45,117 nt of DNA from an uncultured Aeromonadales bacterium (GTDB lineage Bacteria; Pseudomonadota; Gammaproteobacteria; Enterobacterales; Succinivibrionaceae). Below are positions 17,295 through 26,301 of this stretch, in pieces. A program made the translations under genes and the position numbers. The first letter of the stretch is position 1. Every line of letters begins with the position of its first letter. The stretch spans positions 1 through 45,117 of the forward strand of contig CACZLZ010000022.1 of NCBI GenBank assembly GCA_902782145.1, given 5' to 3'. The notes under the pieces were generated by a model. It searched no databases. It was not told the DNA's origin and saw nothing but the letters and a program-made list of their open reading frames with translations.

Positions 17295-19700
17295 ATGAAA
17301 AGATTTGCTATCGGCCTTGTGGCGCTGCTGGCGGCGGCACATGCCGGCGGTGCCGAGATCAGGGACATCAGGGTTGACGGACTGCAGAGGGTCTCCCTGG
17401 GCGCGGTGCTGCTGAACCTGCCTGTGGCGGTGGGTGACAGCGCCGATCAGAAGGCGGTGTCCGAGTGCATCCGCAAGCTTTATGCCACCGGGAACTTTGA
17501 CGACATTGACGCCGCAGTCACCGACGGCGGCGTCCTGGCCATCCGGGTGAAGGAGCGCCCCACCATCTCCAGCATCGAGTATGCCGGCAATGACGATATC
17601 AAGGAGGACAAGATCGAGCCCATCATCTCCGACATGGGGATCCGGCTCGGCGAGCCCCTGAACCGGGCCAAGCTCATTGAGGTGGAGCGGGGCCTGACGG
17701 AATACTACCATGCCAACGGCAAGTACCAGGCCTTTGTCCGGGTCCTGGTGACGGATCTCCCCCGGAACCGGGTGAAACTGCGGATCCAGTTTGCCGAGGG
17801 CAAATCCAGCCGCCTGAAGCAGATCAACATCCTGGGCAACAAGGCCTTCTCCGAGAAGAAGCTCCTGTCCCTCCTGGATCTGGACGATGATTCTCCCTGG
17901 TGGGATCTGTTCTCCACCGACAAGTTCAACAAGGCCAAGCTTGAGGGGGATCTGGAGAAACTCAAGAGCCATTATCTTAACCGGGGCTACATCCGGTTTG
18001 AGATCAAGAGCGCGGATCTGTCCATCACCCCTGACCGGAAGGGGGTCTACCTGACCCTGAGCCTGAACGAGGGCGAGCAGTACACCATCCGGGACGTGAC
18101 CGTGGCCGGGGATCTGATCCGCCACGACAGTGAGATCCGGGAGATGGTGGATCTCACTCCCGGGGATATCTACTCCAAGCAGGCGGTGACCGCCAACGAG
18201 CAGCGCATAGCCAGTTTTGTGGGCAAGTTCGGCTACTCTGACGCCCAGGTCACCACCTATCCCAAGATCGACGACGAGAAGAAGGAAGTCACCCTCCATA
18301 TGTTCGTGGCCCCGGGTCCCCGGGTGTCGGTGAACGAGATCCGGATCGCCGGCAACAAGGTCACCAAGGACGTGGTGATCCGCCGGGAGCTCCGGCAGTT
18401 TGAGGGCACCTGGCTTTCTAACGAGAAGGTGGAGCAGTCCAAGCAGCGCCTGGGGCGCCTGGGCTTCTTCGAGAAGGTGGACATTGACGTGGTGAAGATC
18501 CCCGGATCTGAGGATGTGGTGGATCTGGACGTGAAGGTCAAGGAGCGCCAGGTCAACTCCATTTCCGGATCGATCAGTTACGGCACCGTCTCCGGCATCA
18601 CCTTCGGCGCGAAGCTTGCCCAGGACAATATGCTGGGCTACGGCTACCGTGGTGAGGTGGAGTGGAGCTGGTCCAAGTCCCGCCGGAAGTACTCCCTGTC
18701 CCTGAGGGATCCCTATTTCACCCTGGACGGCATCAGCCTCACCGGCCGGGTCTACTATGACGACTACCGGGCCGGCGAGGATGACCTCATCAACTATGAG
18801 AACCGCACCATCGGCGCAGAGCTGAAGGCTGGCTATCCCATCAACGAGCTCAACTTCCTGGAGTACGGCATCAACGTGGAGCGCAGCAAGATCTCCCAGG
18901 TGCAGTCCTATGCCCAGATCCAGAAGTTCTGGCACATCTATGAGCCCTATGTGGACGATGAGAACCGGCTGAACATCAACACCTACTCCATGAGCTTTGA
19001 CTGGACCAGAAACGATCTGGACAAGGGGATCTTCCCCACCGCCGGTGACAAGGAGGAGTTCTGGATCAGTGTGGCCCTGCCCGGATCTGATGTGCAGTAT
19101 TACAAAGCCACCTTGGACGCCACCAAGTTCTGGCCCCTGACCAAGGAGCATGACTACAGCTTCAACGTCCGGGGCACCGTGGGCTACGGCAACGGCTACG
19201 GCAAGGTCCGGGGCTACAGCCAGGTGCTGCCCTTCTACCAGAACTTCAACGCCGGCGGCGGTCCCTGGATGCGGGGCTTCAAGAACAACTCCGTGGGTCC
19301 CCGGGCCATCTACTCCTATCCCGTGGCCGGCGCCATGCGGGAGGTGGGCACCAACAGTCCCATTGGCGGCAACGCCATGTGGGCCTTCACCGCCGAGCTC
19401 ATTGTCCCCACCCCCTTTGTGGACGAGGGGTATGAGGATCAGCTGCGCACCTCTGTTTTCTTTGACGTGGGCAACGTGTTTGACACCACCTATGACAAGA
19501 AGCGCTACAGCCACTGCATGGCCAACTGCCATCATATCTTTGACATGGGCGATCCCTGGCGCTACCACTCCTCCGTGGGCGTCACCCTCCAGTGGATCTC
19601 CCCGGTGGGACCCCTGGCGGTCACCCTTGCCCGTCCTATCCGGGAGCGCAAGGGGGACGACGTGGAGGTCTTCTCTTTCAGCATTGGAAGAACATTCTGA
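17295..19700 (+). CDS. bamA: outer membrane protein assembly factor BamA
   Basis: BamA is the essential outer-membrane insertase that folds beta-barrel proteins. The 801-residue precursor has a signal peptide of about 20 residues, five POTRA repeats (roughly 22-420) and a 16-strand barrel ending in the C-terminal Phe of SIGRTF, the barrel signal. The conserved lid-lock motif VRGF appears as MRGF at 659-662, in the context PWMRGFKNNSVGPR, a mild substitution. The start codon is the base after the rseP stop, implying translational coupling. skp follows at 29 nt, giving the classic barrel-assembly set with RseP. Confidence 0.98.
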   Translation: MKRFAIGLVALLAAAHAGGAEIRDIRVDGLQRVSLGAVLLNLPVAVGDSADQKAVSECIRKLYATGNFDDIDAAVTDGGVLAIRVKERPTISSIEYAGNDDIKEDKIEPIISDMGIRLGEPLNRAKLIEVERGLTEYYHANGKYQAFVRVLVTDLPRNRVKLRIQFAEGKSSRLKQINILGNKAFSEKKLLSLLDLDDDSPWWDLFSTDKFNKAKLEGDLEKLKSHYLNRGYIRFEIKSADLSITPDRKGVYLTLSLNEGEQYTIRDVTVAGDLIRHDSEIREMVDLTPGDIYSKQAVTANEQRIASFVGKFGYSDAQVTTYPKIDDEKKEVTLHMFVAPGPRVSVNEIRIAGNKVTKDVVIRRELRQFEGTWLSNEKVEQSKQRLGRLGFFEKVDIDVVKIPGSEDVVDLDVKVKERQVNSISGSISYGTVSGITFGAKLAQDNMLGYGYRGEVEWSWSKSRRKYSLSLRDPYFTLDGISLTGRVYYDDYRAGEDDLINYENRTIGAELKAGYPINELNFLEYGINVERSKISQVQSYAQIQKFWHIYEPYVDDENRLNINTYSMSFDWTRNDLDKGIFPTAGDKEEFWISVALPGSDVQYYKATLDATKFWPLTKEHDYSFNVRGTVGYGNGYGKVRGYSQVLPFYQNFNAGGGPWMRGFKNNSVGPRAIYSYPVAGAMREVGTNSPIGGNAMWAFTAELIVPTPFVDEGYEDQLRTSVFFDVGNVFDTTYDKKRYSHCMANCHHIFDMGDPWRYHSSVGVTLQWISPVGPLAVTLARPIRERKGDDVEVFSFSIGRTF

Positions 19701-19729
19701 TTTTGTCTATTTCCTAAGGGGTTATATCT

Positions 19730-20245
19730 ATGAAAAAGCTGGTTAACACTCTGATCCTCGGCGCATTTCTGGCAGCGGGCTCCGCAGCCTCGGCAGGCAC
19801 CCCCACCTCAGTGGCGGTGATCAATCTGCCCCAGATCCTGTCCCAGATCCCCCAGTCCGCCCAGGTGAAGAAGAAGCTGGAGTCTGAGTTCTCCGGCCGT
19901 CAGGCTGAGCTGAAGAAGCTCAACGATCAGTACACCGCCCTGGTGGAGAAACTGAAGAAGAACGGCTCCTACATGAAGGAGCAGGAGCAGATCAGCACCC
20001 AGCGCAAGGTTCAGGAGCTCCAGTCCCAGCTGCAGATCAAGGGTCAGGCCCTGATGGAAGATCAGCGCCGCCGGGTGGCCGAGGAAGAGGGCAAGCTCAT
20101 GGACAAGATCCAGACTGCCGTGGAGAAGGTGGCCAAGCAGCGGGGCTTTGATCTGGTGATCAACGGTGTGGGCGCCGCCGTCTACGCCAACGACTCCATT
20201 GACATCTCCAAGGATGTCATCCAGCTGGTCGGCAAGAGCAACTGA
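19730..20245 (+). CDS. skp: periplasmic chaperone Skp/OmpH
   Basis: Skp is a trimeric jellyfish-shaped chaperone that carries unfolded outer-membrane proteins across the periplasm to BamA. The 171-residue precursor has a typical signal peptide cleaved after SAASA (about residue 22). A short beta element SVAVINLPQIL is followed by long, charged, Lys/Glu/Gln-rich coiled-coil arms, and the C-terminal strand region closes the body. The AAGGGG ribosome site is well placed. Its TGA is one base before the lpxD ATG. Confidence 0.96.
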   Translation: MKKLVNTLILGAFLAAGSAASAGTPTSVAVINLPQILSQIPQSAQVKKKLESEFSGRQAELKKLNDQYTALVEKLKKNGSYMKEQEQISTQRKVQELQSQLQIKGQALMEDQRRRVAEEEGKLMDKIQTAVEKVAKQRGFDLVINGVGAAVYANDSIDISKDVIQLVGKSN

Positions 20246-20246
20246 T

Positions 20247-21383
20247 ATGGCAGTCACTCTGGGCGCAATCGCCGCCAGGATCGGAGCTGAGCTCCGGGGT
20301 GATCCCGCCACGGTCATCGAGCGCATCGGCAACCTGGCCACGGCGGGGGCAGGGGAGATCAGCTTCCTGAACGATCCCCGCTACCGCAAGGATCTGGAGA
20401 AGACTGGGGCCTCGGCGGTGATCCTCCGGGAGAAGGATCTGGAGCACTGCCGCACCGCCGCCCTGGTGATGCGGGATCCCTATGTGGGCTTTGCCCTGAC
20501 GGCTCAGATGCTGGACACCACTCCCCATCAGGAGAAGGGGATCCATCCCACCGCCGCCGTGGCGGAGGATGCGGTCATTGGCAGCGGCGCCAGCATCGGC
20601 GCCAATGCGGTGATCGAGTCCGGGGTAGTGATCGGTGCGGATGCGGAGATCGGCCCCTGCTGCTTTGTGGGCCGGAACGCCCGGATCGGCGCCCGCACCC
20701 GGCTCTGGGCCAACTGCTCGGTGTACCACGGGGTGATCATCGGGGACGACTGCCTGCTTCAGTCCGGGGCAGTCATCGGATCTGACGGCTTTGGCTATGC
20801 CAATGACCGTGGCCGGTGGGTCAAGATCCCCCAGCTGGGCGGGGTCATCGTGGGCAACCACGTGGAGATCGGTGCCAACACCTGCATTGACCGTGGGGCG
20901 GTGGATAACACCGTCATTGAGGACAACGTCATCATCGACAACCTCTGCCAGATCGCCCACAACGTCCGGGTGGGCTCCGGCTCCGCCATGGCAGGGGCTG
21001 CGGTGGTGGCGGGATCCACCTCCATCGGCCGGTACTGCATCATCGGCGGCCGCTCGGTGTTCAACGGCCACATCAATATCTGCGACGGCACCACTGTGGC
21101 CGGTGCCACCTCGGTGATGCGGAACATCACCAAGCCCGGCACCTACTCCTCCGGGGTTCCCGAGATGACCGACGTCAAGTGGCGGAAGGTCATGGCCTGC
21201 CTGCCCATGCTGGACGAACTCTACCGCACTGTGCGCCGGGCTTCCCGGCTGCTGGAGGGTGCCGAGGGCGGAGCCGGTGCGGGGGCCCATGATGCCGGTG
21301 CCTCCGCCGGGGTCGATCAGGGATCGGCCGGTGAGAGCGCCGCCGATCCCGCCGGCAGCTCTGGGGGCACCTCCGCCTCCTGA
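20247..21383 (+). CDS. lpxD: UDP-3-O-(3-hydroxyacyl)glucosamine N-acyltransferase LpxD
   Basis: LpxD adds the N-linked hydroxyacyl chain in the third step of lipid A synthesis. The 378-residue protein has an N-terminal uridine-binding domain (SFLNDPRYRKDL region), a long left-handed beta-helix of hexapeptide repeats (about 100-300), the catalytic His in NLCQIAHNV, and C-terminal helices. The last 41 residues are a low-complexity Gly/Ala/Ser tail absent from the roughly 341-residue E. coli enzyme. The start is one base after the skp stop. fabZ normally follows directly, but here a terminator and galE intervene. Confidence 0.96.
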   Translation: MAVTLGAIAARIGAELRGDPATVIERIGNLATAGAGEISFLNDPRYRKDLEKTGASAVILREKDLEHCRTAALVMRDPYVGFALTAQMLDTTPHQEKGIHPTAAVAEDAVIGSGASIGANAVIESGVVIGADAEIGPCCFVGRNARIGARTRLWANCSVYHGVIIGDDCLLQSGAVIGSDGFGYANDRGRWVKIPQLGGVIVGNHVEIGANTCIDRGAVDNTVIEDNVIIDNLCQIAHNVRVGSGSAMAGAAVVAGSTSIGRYCIIGGRSVFNGHINICDGTTVAGATSVMRNITKPGTYSSGVPEMTDVKWRKVMACLPMLDELYRTVRRASRLLEGAEGGAGAGAHDAGASAGVDQGSAGESAADPAGSSGGTSAS

Positions 21384-21420
21384 GATGCCGGCAGCGGCCG
21401 CCCCGGGCGGCCGTTCCCGC

Positions 21421-21444
21421 AAGACCGGCTGTCCGGTCTTTTTA
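21421..21444 (+). terminator. intrinsic terminator after lpxD
   Basis: An 8-bp perfect stem (aagaccgg 21421-21428, ccggtctt 21433-21440) with loop ctgt is followed by TTTTA. It ends the frr-to-lpxD transcript before galE. Confidence 0.85.
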
Positions 21445-21590
21445 TTTGCCCCCGCCGGGGTGTCTGTCCTCCGGGGCGGCGTCCGGCGGGATCCGGGGCG
21501 CCTTCCCGGTACCCTTTCCCTTCCGATCCCCCCGCGCCTCCCCTCCGGCCCTGCCGGGGCGGCGCCTGGGATCCCTGTCACGGAGTCAAC

Positions 21591-22616
21591 ATGGCTAACA
21601 TTCTGGTCACCGGCGGCTGCGGCTATATCGGCAGCCACACAGTGGTGGAGCTTCTGGGGGATCCTTCCTGCCAGGTCACCATTCTGGACAATCTCAGCAA
21701 TAGCAAGCGGTCGGTCCTGGACCGCATAGAGCGCATAACCTCCCGTCGTCCCGGCTTTGTCCAGGCGGATATCCGGGACGGGGCCGCCCTTTCCCGGGCC
21801 CTGGGGGAGATCCGGCCGGATGCGGTGATCCACTTTGCGGGTCTCAAGGCTGTGGGGGAGTCCTGCCAGAAGCCCCTGGAGTACTATGACAACAACGTGT
21901 GCGGATCCCTGCGCCTTCTGGAGGCCATGCGGGAGCACGGGGTCAAGAACATTGTCTTCAGCTCCAGCGCCACGGTGTATGGCACCCCCGCCAATCCCCG
22001 GATCCCGGAGACAGAGCCGGTGAAGCGGGGCAACAGCCCCTATGCCCAGACCAAGGTGGACATTGAGTGGATGCTGGAGGACTGGCACCGGGCCGACAGC
22101 AGTGTCTCCGTGTGCATCCTCCGCTACTTCAACCCCGTGGGGGCCCATCAGTCCGGCCTCATGGGGGAGGATCCCTTGGGGATCCCCAACAACCTGATGC
22201 CCTATATCGCCCAGGTCTCCGTGGGGCGGCTGCCCCATCTGAACATCTGGGGCAATGATTATCCCACCCCCGACGGCACCTGCATCCGGGACTACATCCA
22301 CGTGGTGGATCTGGCCCGGGGCCACATGGCGGCGCTGTCCCACTGCCTGAACCGCCCGGGGCTTTACGCCTACAACCTGGGGGCGGGCCGGGGGATCAGC
22401 GTCCAGCAGATCGTGGACGCCTACAATGCCATCCTGGAGAAGCCTATCTCTTATGTCTACGGTCCCCGCCGTCCCGGGGATATTGCCGAATATTATGCCG
22501 ACGCCACCAAGGCGGCGGAGGAGCTGGGCTGGCGCACCGAGCACGGGGTGGAGGACATTGTCCGGGACACCTACCGCTGGCAGAAGGCCAACCCCGAGGG
22601 CTATCCCGGGGACTGA
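21591..22616 (+). CDS. galE: UDP-glucose 4-epimerase
   Basis: GalE interconverts UDP-glucose and UDP-galactose for the Leloir pathway and for LPS and capsule sugars. The 341-residue protein is an extended SDR with the NAD motif GGCGYIGSH at 8-16, HFAGLKAVGES, the catalytic SSSATVYG with Ser/Thr, and a YAQTK proton-relay motif (Tyr-x3-Lys). RYFNPVGAH and NLGAGRGISV follow, and PRRPGDIAEYYAD lies near the end. It sits between lpxD and fabZ, flanked by a terminator on the left and hairpins plus a promoter on the right, so it looks like an inserted independent unit. GATC density and GC look native. Confidence 0.96.
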   Translation: MANILVTGGCGYIGSHTVVELLGDPSCQVTILDNLSNSKRSVLDRIERITSRRPGFVQADIRDGAALSRALGEIRPDAVIHFAGLKAVGESCQKPLEYYDNNVCGSLRLLEAMREHGVKNIVFSSSATVYGTPANPRIPETEPVKRGNSPYAQTKVDIEWMLEDWHRADSSVSVCILRYFNPVGAHQSGLMGEDPLGIPNNLMPYIAQVSVGRLPHLNIWGNDYPTPDGTCIRDYIHVVDLARGHMAALSHCLNRPGLYAYNLGAGRGISVQQIVDAYNAILEKPISYVYGPRRPGDIAEYYADATKAAEELGWRTEHGVEDIVRDTYRWQKANPEGYPGD

Positions 22617-22672
22617 CAGCTGCCTCGGCTGTCGGACACAGCTCCGGGCTGCCAGAGCTCTGTCCGCCGGAG
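22617..22672 (+). terminator. paired hairpins after galE
   Basis: Two GC-rich stem-loops follow the galE stop directly: gacagc...gctgtc around 22616-22634 and ggaca-c-agctc with gagct-c-tgtcc around 22634-22671. Neither has a T-tract, so they could protect the 3' end or act with Rho. Confidence 0.35.
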
Positions 22673-22802
22673 GCAGGATCGTAGCCCCGGTTAGCCGGAT
22701 CTCTGCTCCTGCTTCCGGATAACACCCCCTGACTGCCGGATCCTCGTCCTTGGCAGCCGGATCAATTGTGCTATTTGCCTCACATCGCCGGCGGGCGTCT
22801 TT

Positions 22803-22830
22803 TTTACTGCCCCCGGGGTTGGGGTAAAAT
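22803..22830 (+). promoter_or_regulatory. predicted promoter of the fabZ-lpxA-lpxB operon
   Basis: TTTACT (22803-22808) and TAAAAT (22825-22830) are spaced 16 nt apart, about 100 nt upstream of fabZ. This would restart transcription after the galE insertion. Confidence 0.5.
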
Positions 22831-22842
22831 GGATCAGTTTTC

Positions 22843-22874
22843 CCCCTGCCGGATCCGGCCGGATGCGGCAGGGG
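22843..22874 (+). promoter_or_regulatory. leader hairpin upstream of fabZ
   Basis: An 8-bp perfect stem, cccctgcc (22843-22850) with ggcagggg (22867-22874), encloses a GC-rich 16-nt loop in the presumed fabZ leader. There is no T-tract, so it is not a terminator. Function unknown. Confidence 0.45.
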
Positions 22875-22927
22875 CGCGGATATGCCGCTCTCAGGTTTAA
22901 CGATCAGTTCTTGTAAGGATTTCCAAA

Positions 22928-23401
22928 GTGAGCAACGAAGAAAAAGAAGAGCTTCATCCCCTGGATATCAGGGAGATCCAGGCACTGCTGCCCCACCGCT
23001 ATCCCTTCCTGCTGGTGGACAAGGTTCTGGACTACACCTACACCAGTGAGAAGAGGGTGCTGAAGGCGGTGAAGAATGTCACCGTCAACGAGCCTTTCTT
23101 CCAGGGCCATTTCCCCGGCAAGCCCGTGTTCCCCGGGGTCCTGATCCTGGAGGCTCTGGCCCAGGCCACCGGCATCCTCTCCTTCAAGTCCGTGGGCAAG
23201 CCCGGGGAGAATGAGCTGTACTATTTTGCCTCCATTGACAACGCCCGCTTCAAGCGGCCCGTGTTCCCCGGTGATCAGCTGATCCTGGATGTGGAACTGA
23301 TCCGCGAGGTCCGGGGTGTGGCCAAGTTCCAGGGCACCGCCTCCGTGGACGGGGTGGTGGTGTGCACCGCCGAGCTCATGTGTGCCAAGAGAAAGGCCTG
23401 A
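22928..23401 (+). CDS. fabZ: 3-hydroxyacyl-[acyl-carrier-protein] dehydratase FabZ
   Basis: FabZ removes water from 3-hydroxyacyl-ACP in the fatty-acid elongation cycle. It competes with LpxA for 3-hydroxyacyl-ACP and so balances phospholipid and lipid A synthesis. The 157-residue hot-dog-fold protein has [14 protein letters not shown], the catalytic His in [14 protein letters not shown], and the catalytic Glu in LILEALAQ. The start is a GTG at 22928 with AAGGA about 9 nt upstream. lpxA begins 13 nt after its stop. Confidence 0.98.
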   Translation: MSNEEKEELHPLDIREIQALLPHRYPFLLVDKVLDYTYTSEKRVLKAVKNVTVNEPFFQGHFPGKPVFPGVLILEALAQATGILSFKSVGKPGENELYYFASIDNARFKRPVFPGDQLILDVELIREVRGVAKFQGTASVDGVVVCTAELMCAKRKA

Positions 23402-23414
23402 CGGGAGTCCCCCC

Positions 23415-24221
23415 ATGATAGACAGTTCAGCGAAGATAGATCCCACCGCCAGGATCCATGAGACCGCCCTGGTGGGCCGGAACACGGTGGTGGGAAAGAA
23501 CGTGGAGATCGGACCCTACTGCTTGGTGGGGGACAACGTGGAGATCGGCGACGGCACCCGTCTGCTCTCCCATGTGGTGCTGAAGGGCCCCACCAAAATG
23601 GGCCGGGGCAACCTTGTCTATCAGTTCGCCTCCCTGGGTGAGGACTGCCAGGACAAGAAGTATGCCGGGGAGGCGACCAGGCTGGAGATCGGGGACGACA
23701 ACGTGTTCCGGGAGCACTGCTCCGTGCACCGGGGCACGATCCAGGACAAGGGGGTGACGATCATCGGATCCCGCTGCCTGTTCATGATCAACGCCCACAT
23801 TGCCCATGACTGCGTCATCGGCGATGACTGCATCTTCGCCAACAACGCCACCCTGGCGGGCCATGTGCATATCGGCCGCTATGTGATCTTCGGGGGTCTG
23901 ACGGCCATCCACCAGTTCGGCCGGGTGGGGGATCACGCCTTTGTGGCCGGCTGCGCCGGACTCAACAAGGACTGCCCGCCCTTTGTCATGGCGGCAGATC
24001 ACTATGCCAAGCCCATGGGGATCAACTCCGAGGGCCTGAAGCGCCGGGGCTTCACTTCGGAGCAGATTGAAAGCGTGCGCCAGGCCTACAAGGTGCTGTA
24101 CCGTATGAACCTGACCATGGTCCAGGCCCGGGAGCGCATCGCCGAGATGGCTGTGGAGCAGCCCTGTCTTCAGGTGATGGTGGACTTTCTGAACGAGTCC
24201 GTCCGGGGGATCATCCGCTAA
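23415..24221 (+). CDS. lpxA: UDP-N-acetylglucosamine O-acyltransferase LpxA
   Basis: LpxA performs the first step of lipid A synthesis, transferring a 3-hydroxyacyl chain from ACP to UDP-GlcNAc. The 268-residue protein is a left-handed beta-helix of hexapeptide repeats, with the catalytic His in [16 protein letters not shown] and the [13 protein letters not shown] turns follow, then C-terminal helices from about 195. The ATG at 23415 follows CGGGAG, and its TAA abuts the lpxB ATG with no gap, so the two are probably translationally coupled. Confidence 0.98.
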   Translation: MIDSSAKIDPTARIHETALVGRNTVVGKNVEIGPYCLVGDNVEIGDGTRLLSHVVLKGPTKMGRGNLVYQFASLGEDCQDKKYAGEATRLEIGDDNVFREHCSVHRGTIQDKGVTIIGSRCLFMINAHIAHDCVIGDDCIFANNATLAGHVHIGRYVIFGGLTAIHQFGRVGDHAFVAGCAGLNKDCPPFVMAADHYAKPMGINSEGLKRRGFTSEQIESVRQAYKVLYRMNLTMVQARERIAEMAVEQPCLQVMVDFLNESVRGIIR

Positions 24222-25361
24222 ATGGCCAGGGCTCCGGTGATCGGCATTGTGGCCGGCGAGGCCTCCGGGGACAATCTGGGGGCCGGTCTGATAACTGAGC
24301 TCCGGCGCCGGCTGCCGGCGGTCACCTTTGTGGGGATTGGCGGGCCGGCCATGCAGCGGGCAGGGCTCAACGCCTGGTATCCCGTGGAGGAGTTGTCGGT
24401 CATGGGTCTGGAGGTGCTGCGCAAGCTCTTCCGGATCCTCAGGATCCGCCATGAGATCATCCGCCGCATGGGGCAGATGAAGGTGGATCTGTTCATCGGC
24501 ATTGACGCCCCGGACTTCAACCTCACGGTGGAGGATCGGCTTCATGCCAAGGGGATCCCCACGGTGCACTATGTCAGTCCCTCAGTGTGGGCCTGGCGCC
24601 AGGGCCGGATCCACACCATCAAGCGGGCGGTGGACCGGGTGCTGTGCCTGCTGCCCTTTGAGAAGGAATTCTACGACCGCTTTCAGATGCCGGCGGTGTT
24701 TGTGGGCCATCCCCTGGCAGATCTCATTCCCATGGATGCAGATCAGGCCATCGCCCGGCGGCTTATGGATCTCAGGGAGCGGGGGCTGTATCTGGCCGTG
24801 CTGCCGGGCAGCCGCACCGGAGAGGTGAAGGCTCTGGCTCCGGTGTTCCTGGAGGCCTGCCAGATCCTTAAGAAGGACTACATCAACCTTCGGATCCTGG
24901 TGCCCCTGGTGAACCGGGATCTGAAGGCGATCTTCGACCAGGCCGCCGCCAAGCACGGCAGGGGCCTTGAGATCCAGACCTTCACCGGCCACGCCCGGGA
25001 TATCATGACCGCCGCAGATGCGGTGCTGCTGGCTTCGGGCACCGCCACCCTGGAGGCCATGCTCATCGGCCGCCCCATGACCGTGGCCTACAAAGTGTCC
25101 AAGGTGGCGGAGATCATTGCCCGCCGGATGCTCAAGGTGGACGTGGTGTCCCTGCCCAATCTCCTGATCCCGGAGAAGCCCGTGGAGGAGTTCCTCCAGG
25201 ATGACTGCACCCCGGAGAAGCTGGCGGGCAGCGTCAGCCGGCTCCTGCGCTCCGACAATGCCGAGCTGCTGGACAGTTTCCGCCAGGTGCACCGGCAGCT
25301 TTTGCAGAACGCTGACAGCCTGGCCGCTGACAGTTGCCTTGAGGTCCTGGGGCACCGGTAA
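24222..25361 (+). CDS. lpxB: lipid-A-disaccharide synthase
   Basis: LpxB condenses UDP-2,3-diacylglucosamine with lipid X to form the beta-1,6 disaccharide of lipid A at the inner membrane face. The 379-residue GT-B-like enzyme shows the N-terminal GEASGD motif, FIGIDAPDFN, YVSPSVWAWRQGR with the conserved Trp pair, FVGHPLAD, LLPGSRTGEV in the donor-binding half, and ASGTATLEAML near the C terminus. It starts at the base after the lpxA stop and precedes rnhB by 58 nt. Confidence 0.98.
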   Translation: MARAPVIGIVAGEASGDNLGAGLITELRRRLPAVTFVGIGGPAMQRAGLNAWYPVEELSVMGLEVLRKLFRILRIRHEIIRRMGQMKVDLFIGIDAPDFNLTVEDRLHAKGIPTVHYVSPSVWAWRQGRIHTIKRAVDRVLCLLPFEKEFYDRFQMPAVFVGHPLADLIPMDADQAIARRLMDLRERGLYLAVLPGSRTGEVKALAPVFLEACQILKKDYINLRILVPLVNRDLKAIFDQAAAKHGRGLEIQTFTGHARDIMTAADAVLLASGTATLEAMLIGRPMTVAYKVSKVAEIIARRMLKVDVVSLPNLLIPEKPVEEFLQDDCTPEKLAGSVSRLLRSDNAELLDSFRQVHRQLLQNADSLAADSCLEVLGHR

Positions 25362-25419
25362 GGCCCGCCCCGGGGCTTTCCACCCCTTCCCCTTTCCCTT
25401 CTGATCTGAGCTCTTCCCT

Positions 25420-26043
25420 ATGCCCTTCATTTATCCTGTGGATCCCGCCACCTGCCTGGTGTGCGGTGTGGACGAGGTGGGCCGCGGCCCCCTGGTGGGG
25501 GATGTGGTCACCGCGGCGGTGATCCTGGATCCCCAGCATCCTGTCCCGGGGCTGGCGGACTCCAAGAAGCTCACCCCCCGGCGCCGGGAGGCGCTGTATG
25601 GGCTGATCACCTCCAGTGCCCGGGCCTGGGCCATCGGCCGGGCCAGTCCCGCCGAGATCGACCGCCTGAACATTCTGGCCGCCTCCATGCTGGCCATGCG
25701 CCGGGCGGTGGAGGCACTCACTGTGCGGCCGGACTATGTGCTGGTGGACGGCAACCGCACCCCGGAGATCACCTGCTGCCCGGTGCAGGCGGTGATCCGG
25801 GGGGATCAGTTGGTGCCGGAGATCAGCGCCGCCTCCATCCTGGCCAAGGTGACCCGGGACCGGGAGATGGACGAGCTGGCAGTGCGGTATCCGGGATACG
25901 GTTATGAGCGCCACCGGGGCTATCCCACGGCGGAGCACCTGGAGGCCCTCCGGAGACTGGGAGTCCATGATCTCTACCGGAAAAGCTACCGGCCGGTCCG
26001 AGAGATCCTGGGCGGGGTCTGCCAGAGCAGAGCTGAAGGCTGA
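25420..26043 (+). CDS. rnhB: ribonuclease HII
   Basis: RNase HII nicks DNA 5' of single ribonucleotides and starts ribonucleotide excision repair. The 207-residue protein carries the catalytic acidic residues in [13 protein letters not shown] (Asp18-Glu19 region), YVLVDGN, and [15 protein letters not shown]. The [15 protein letters not shown] motif near the C terminus is typical of the family. The ATG at 25420 agrees with the family N terminus. It lies between lpxB and dnaE as in E. coli. Confidence 0.97.
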   Translation: MPFIYPVDPATCLVCGVDEVGRGPLVGDVVTAAVILDPQHPVPGLADSKKLTPRRREALYGLITSSARAWAIGRASPAEIDRLNILAASMLAMRRAVEALTVRPDYVLVDGNRTPEITCCPVQAVIRGDQLVPEISAASILAKVTRDREMDELAVRYPGYGYERHRGYPTAEHLEALRRLGVHDLYRKSYRPVREILGGVCQSRAEG

Positions 26044-26173
26044 AGCCATGGCATGCACCCCCGGGTTGCCGCCTGAACAACGGATAACCAAAGCGCCAAA
26101 CGGGGATCCCTGCTGGGGGCTGAAACGCCGCCTGCCGGGCCCGGGGCTGAAACCCCTGCCGTCCAGGCCCGGG

Positions 26174-26301
26174 GCCTGAGGCGCACAATGGGGTATGCCT
26201 CAGGTGCAACAGGGCATGGCACAGATCAGATTAGAACAGAAACAAAAGAACAGAACAAAACAGATCGTACATGGACACAGGAGCACGGAGGAGGATGAGA
26301 C
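26174..26301 (+). promoter_or_regulatory. dnaE upstream region with hairpin and A-rich segment
   Basis: The rnhB-dnaE gap of 258 nt ends in an 8-bp stem (cctgaggc 26175-26182 with gcctcagg 26197-26204). A purine/A-rich stretch at 26220-26275 follows, with repeated gaacag/aacaga units that contrast with the GC-rich surroundings. A GGAGGAGGA ribosome site follows. Any promoter here is not clear by eye. Confidence 0.35.

Noticed and set aside
17244-19568. 774-codon frame antisense to bamA
   Set aside because: GC-rich codon bias leaves the opposite strand open. The product is His/Gly/Leu-rich and resembles no family, while bamA is certain.
20217-22544. 775-codon frame antisense to lpxD and galE
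   Set aside because: Same antisense effect; it spans two genuine genes, a terminator and an intergenic region.
24222-25361. lpxB start further downstream
   Set aside because: The ATG abutting the lpxA stop gives the GEASGD motif at the correct distance from the N terminus.
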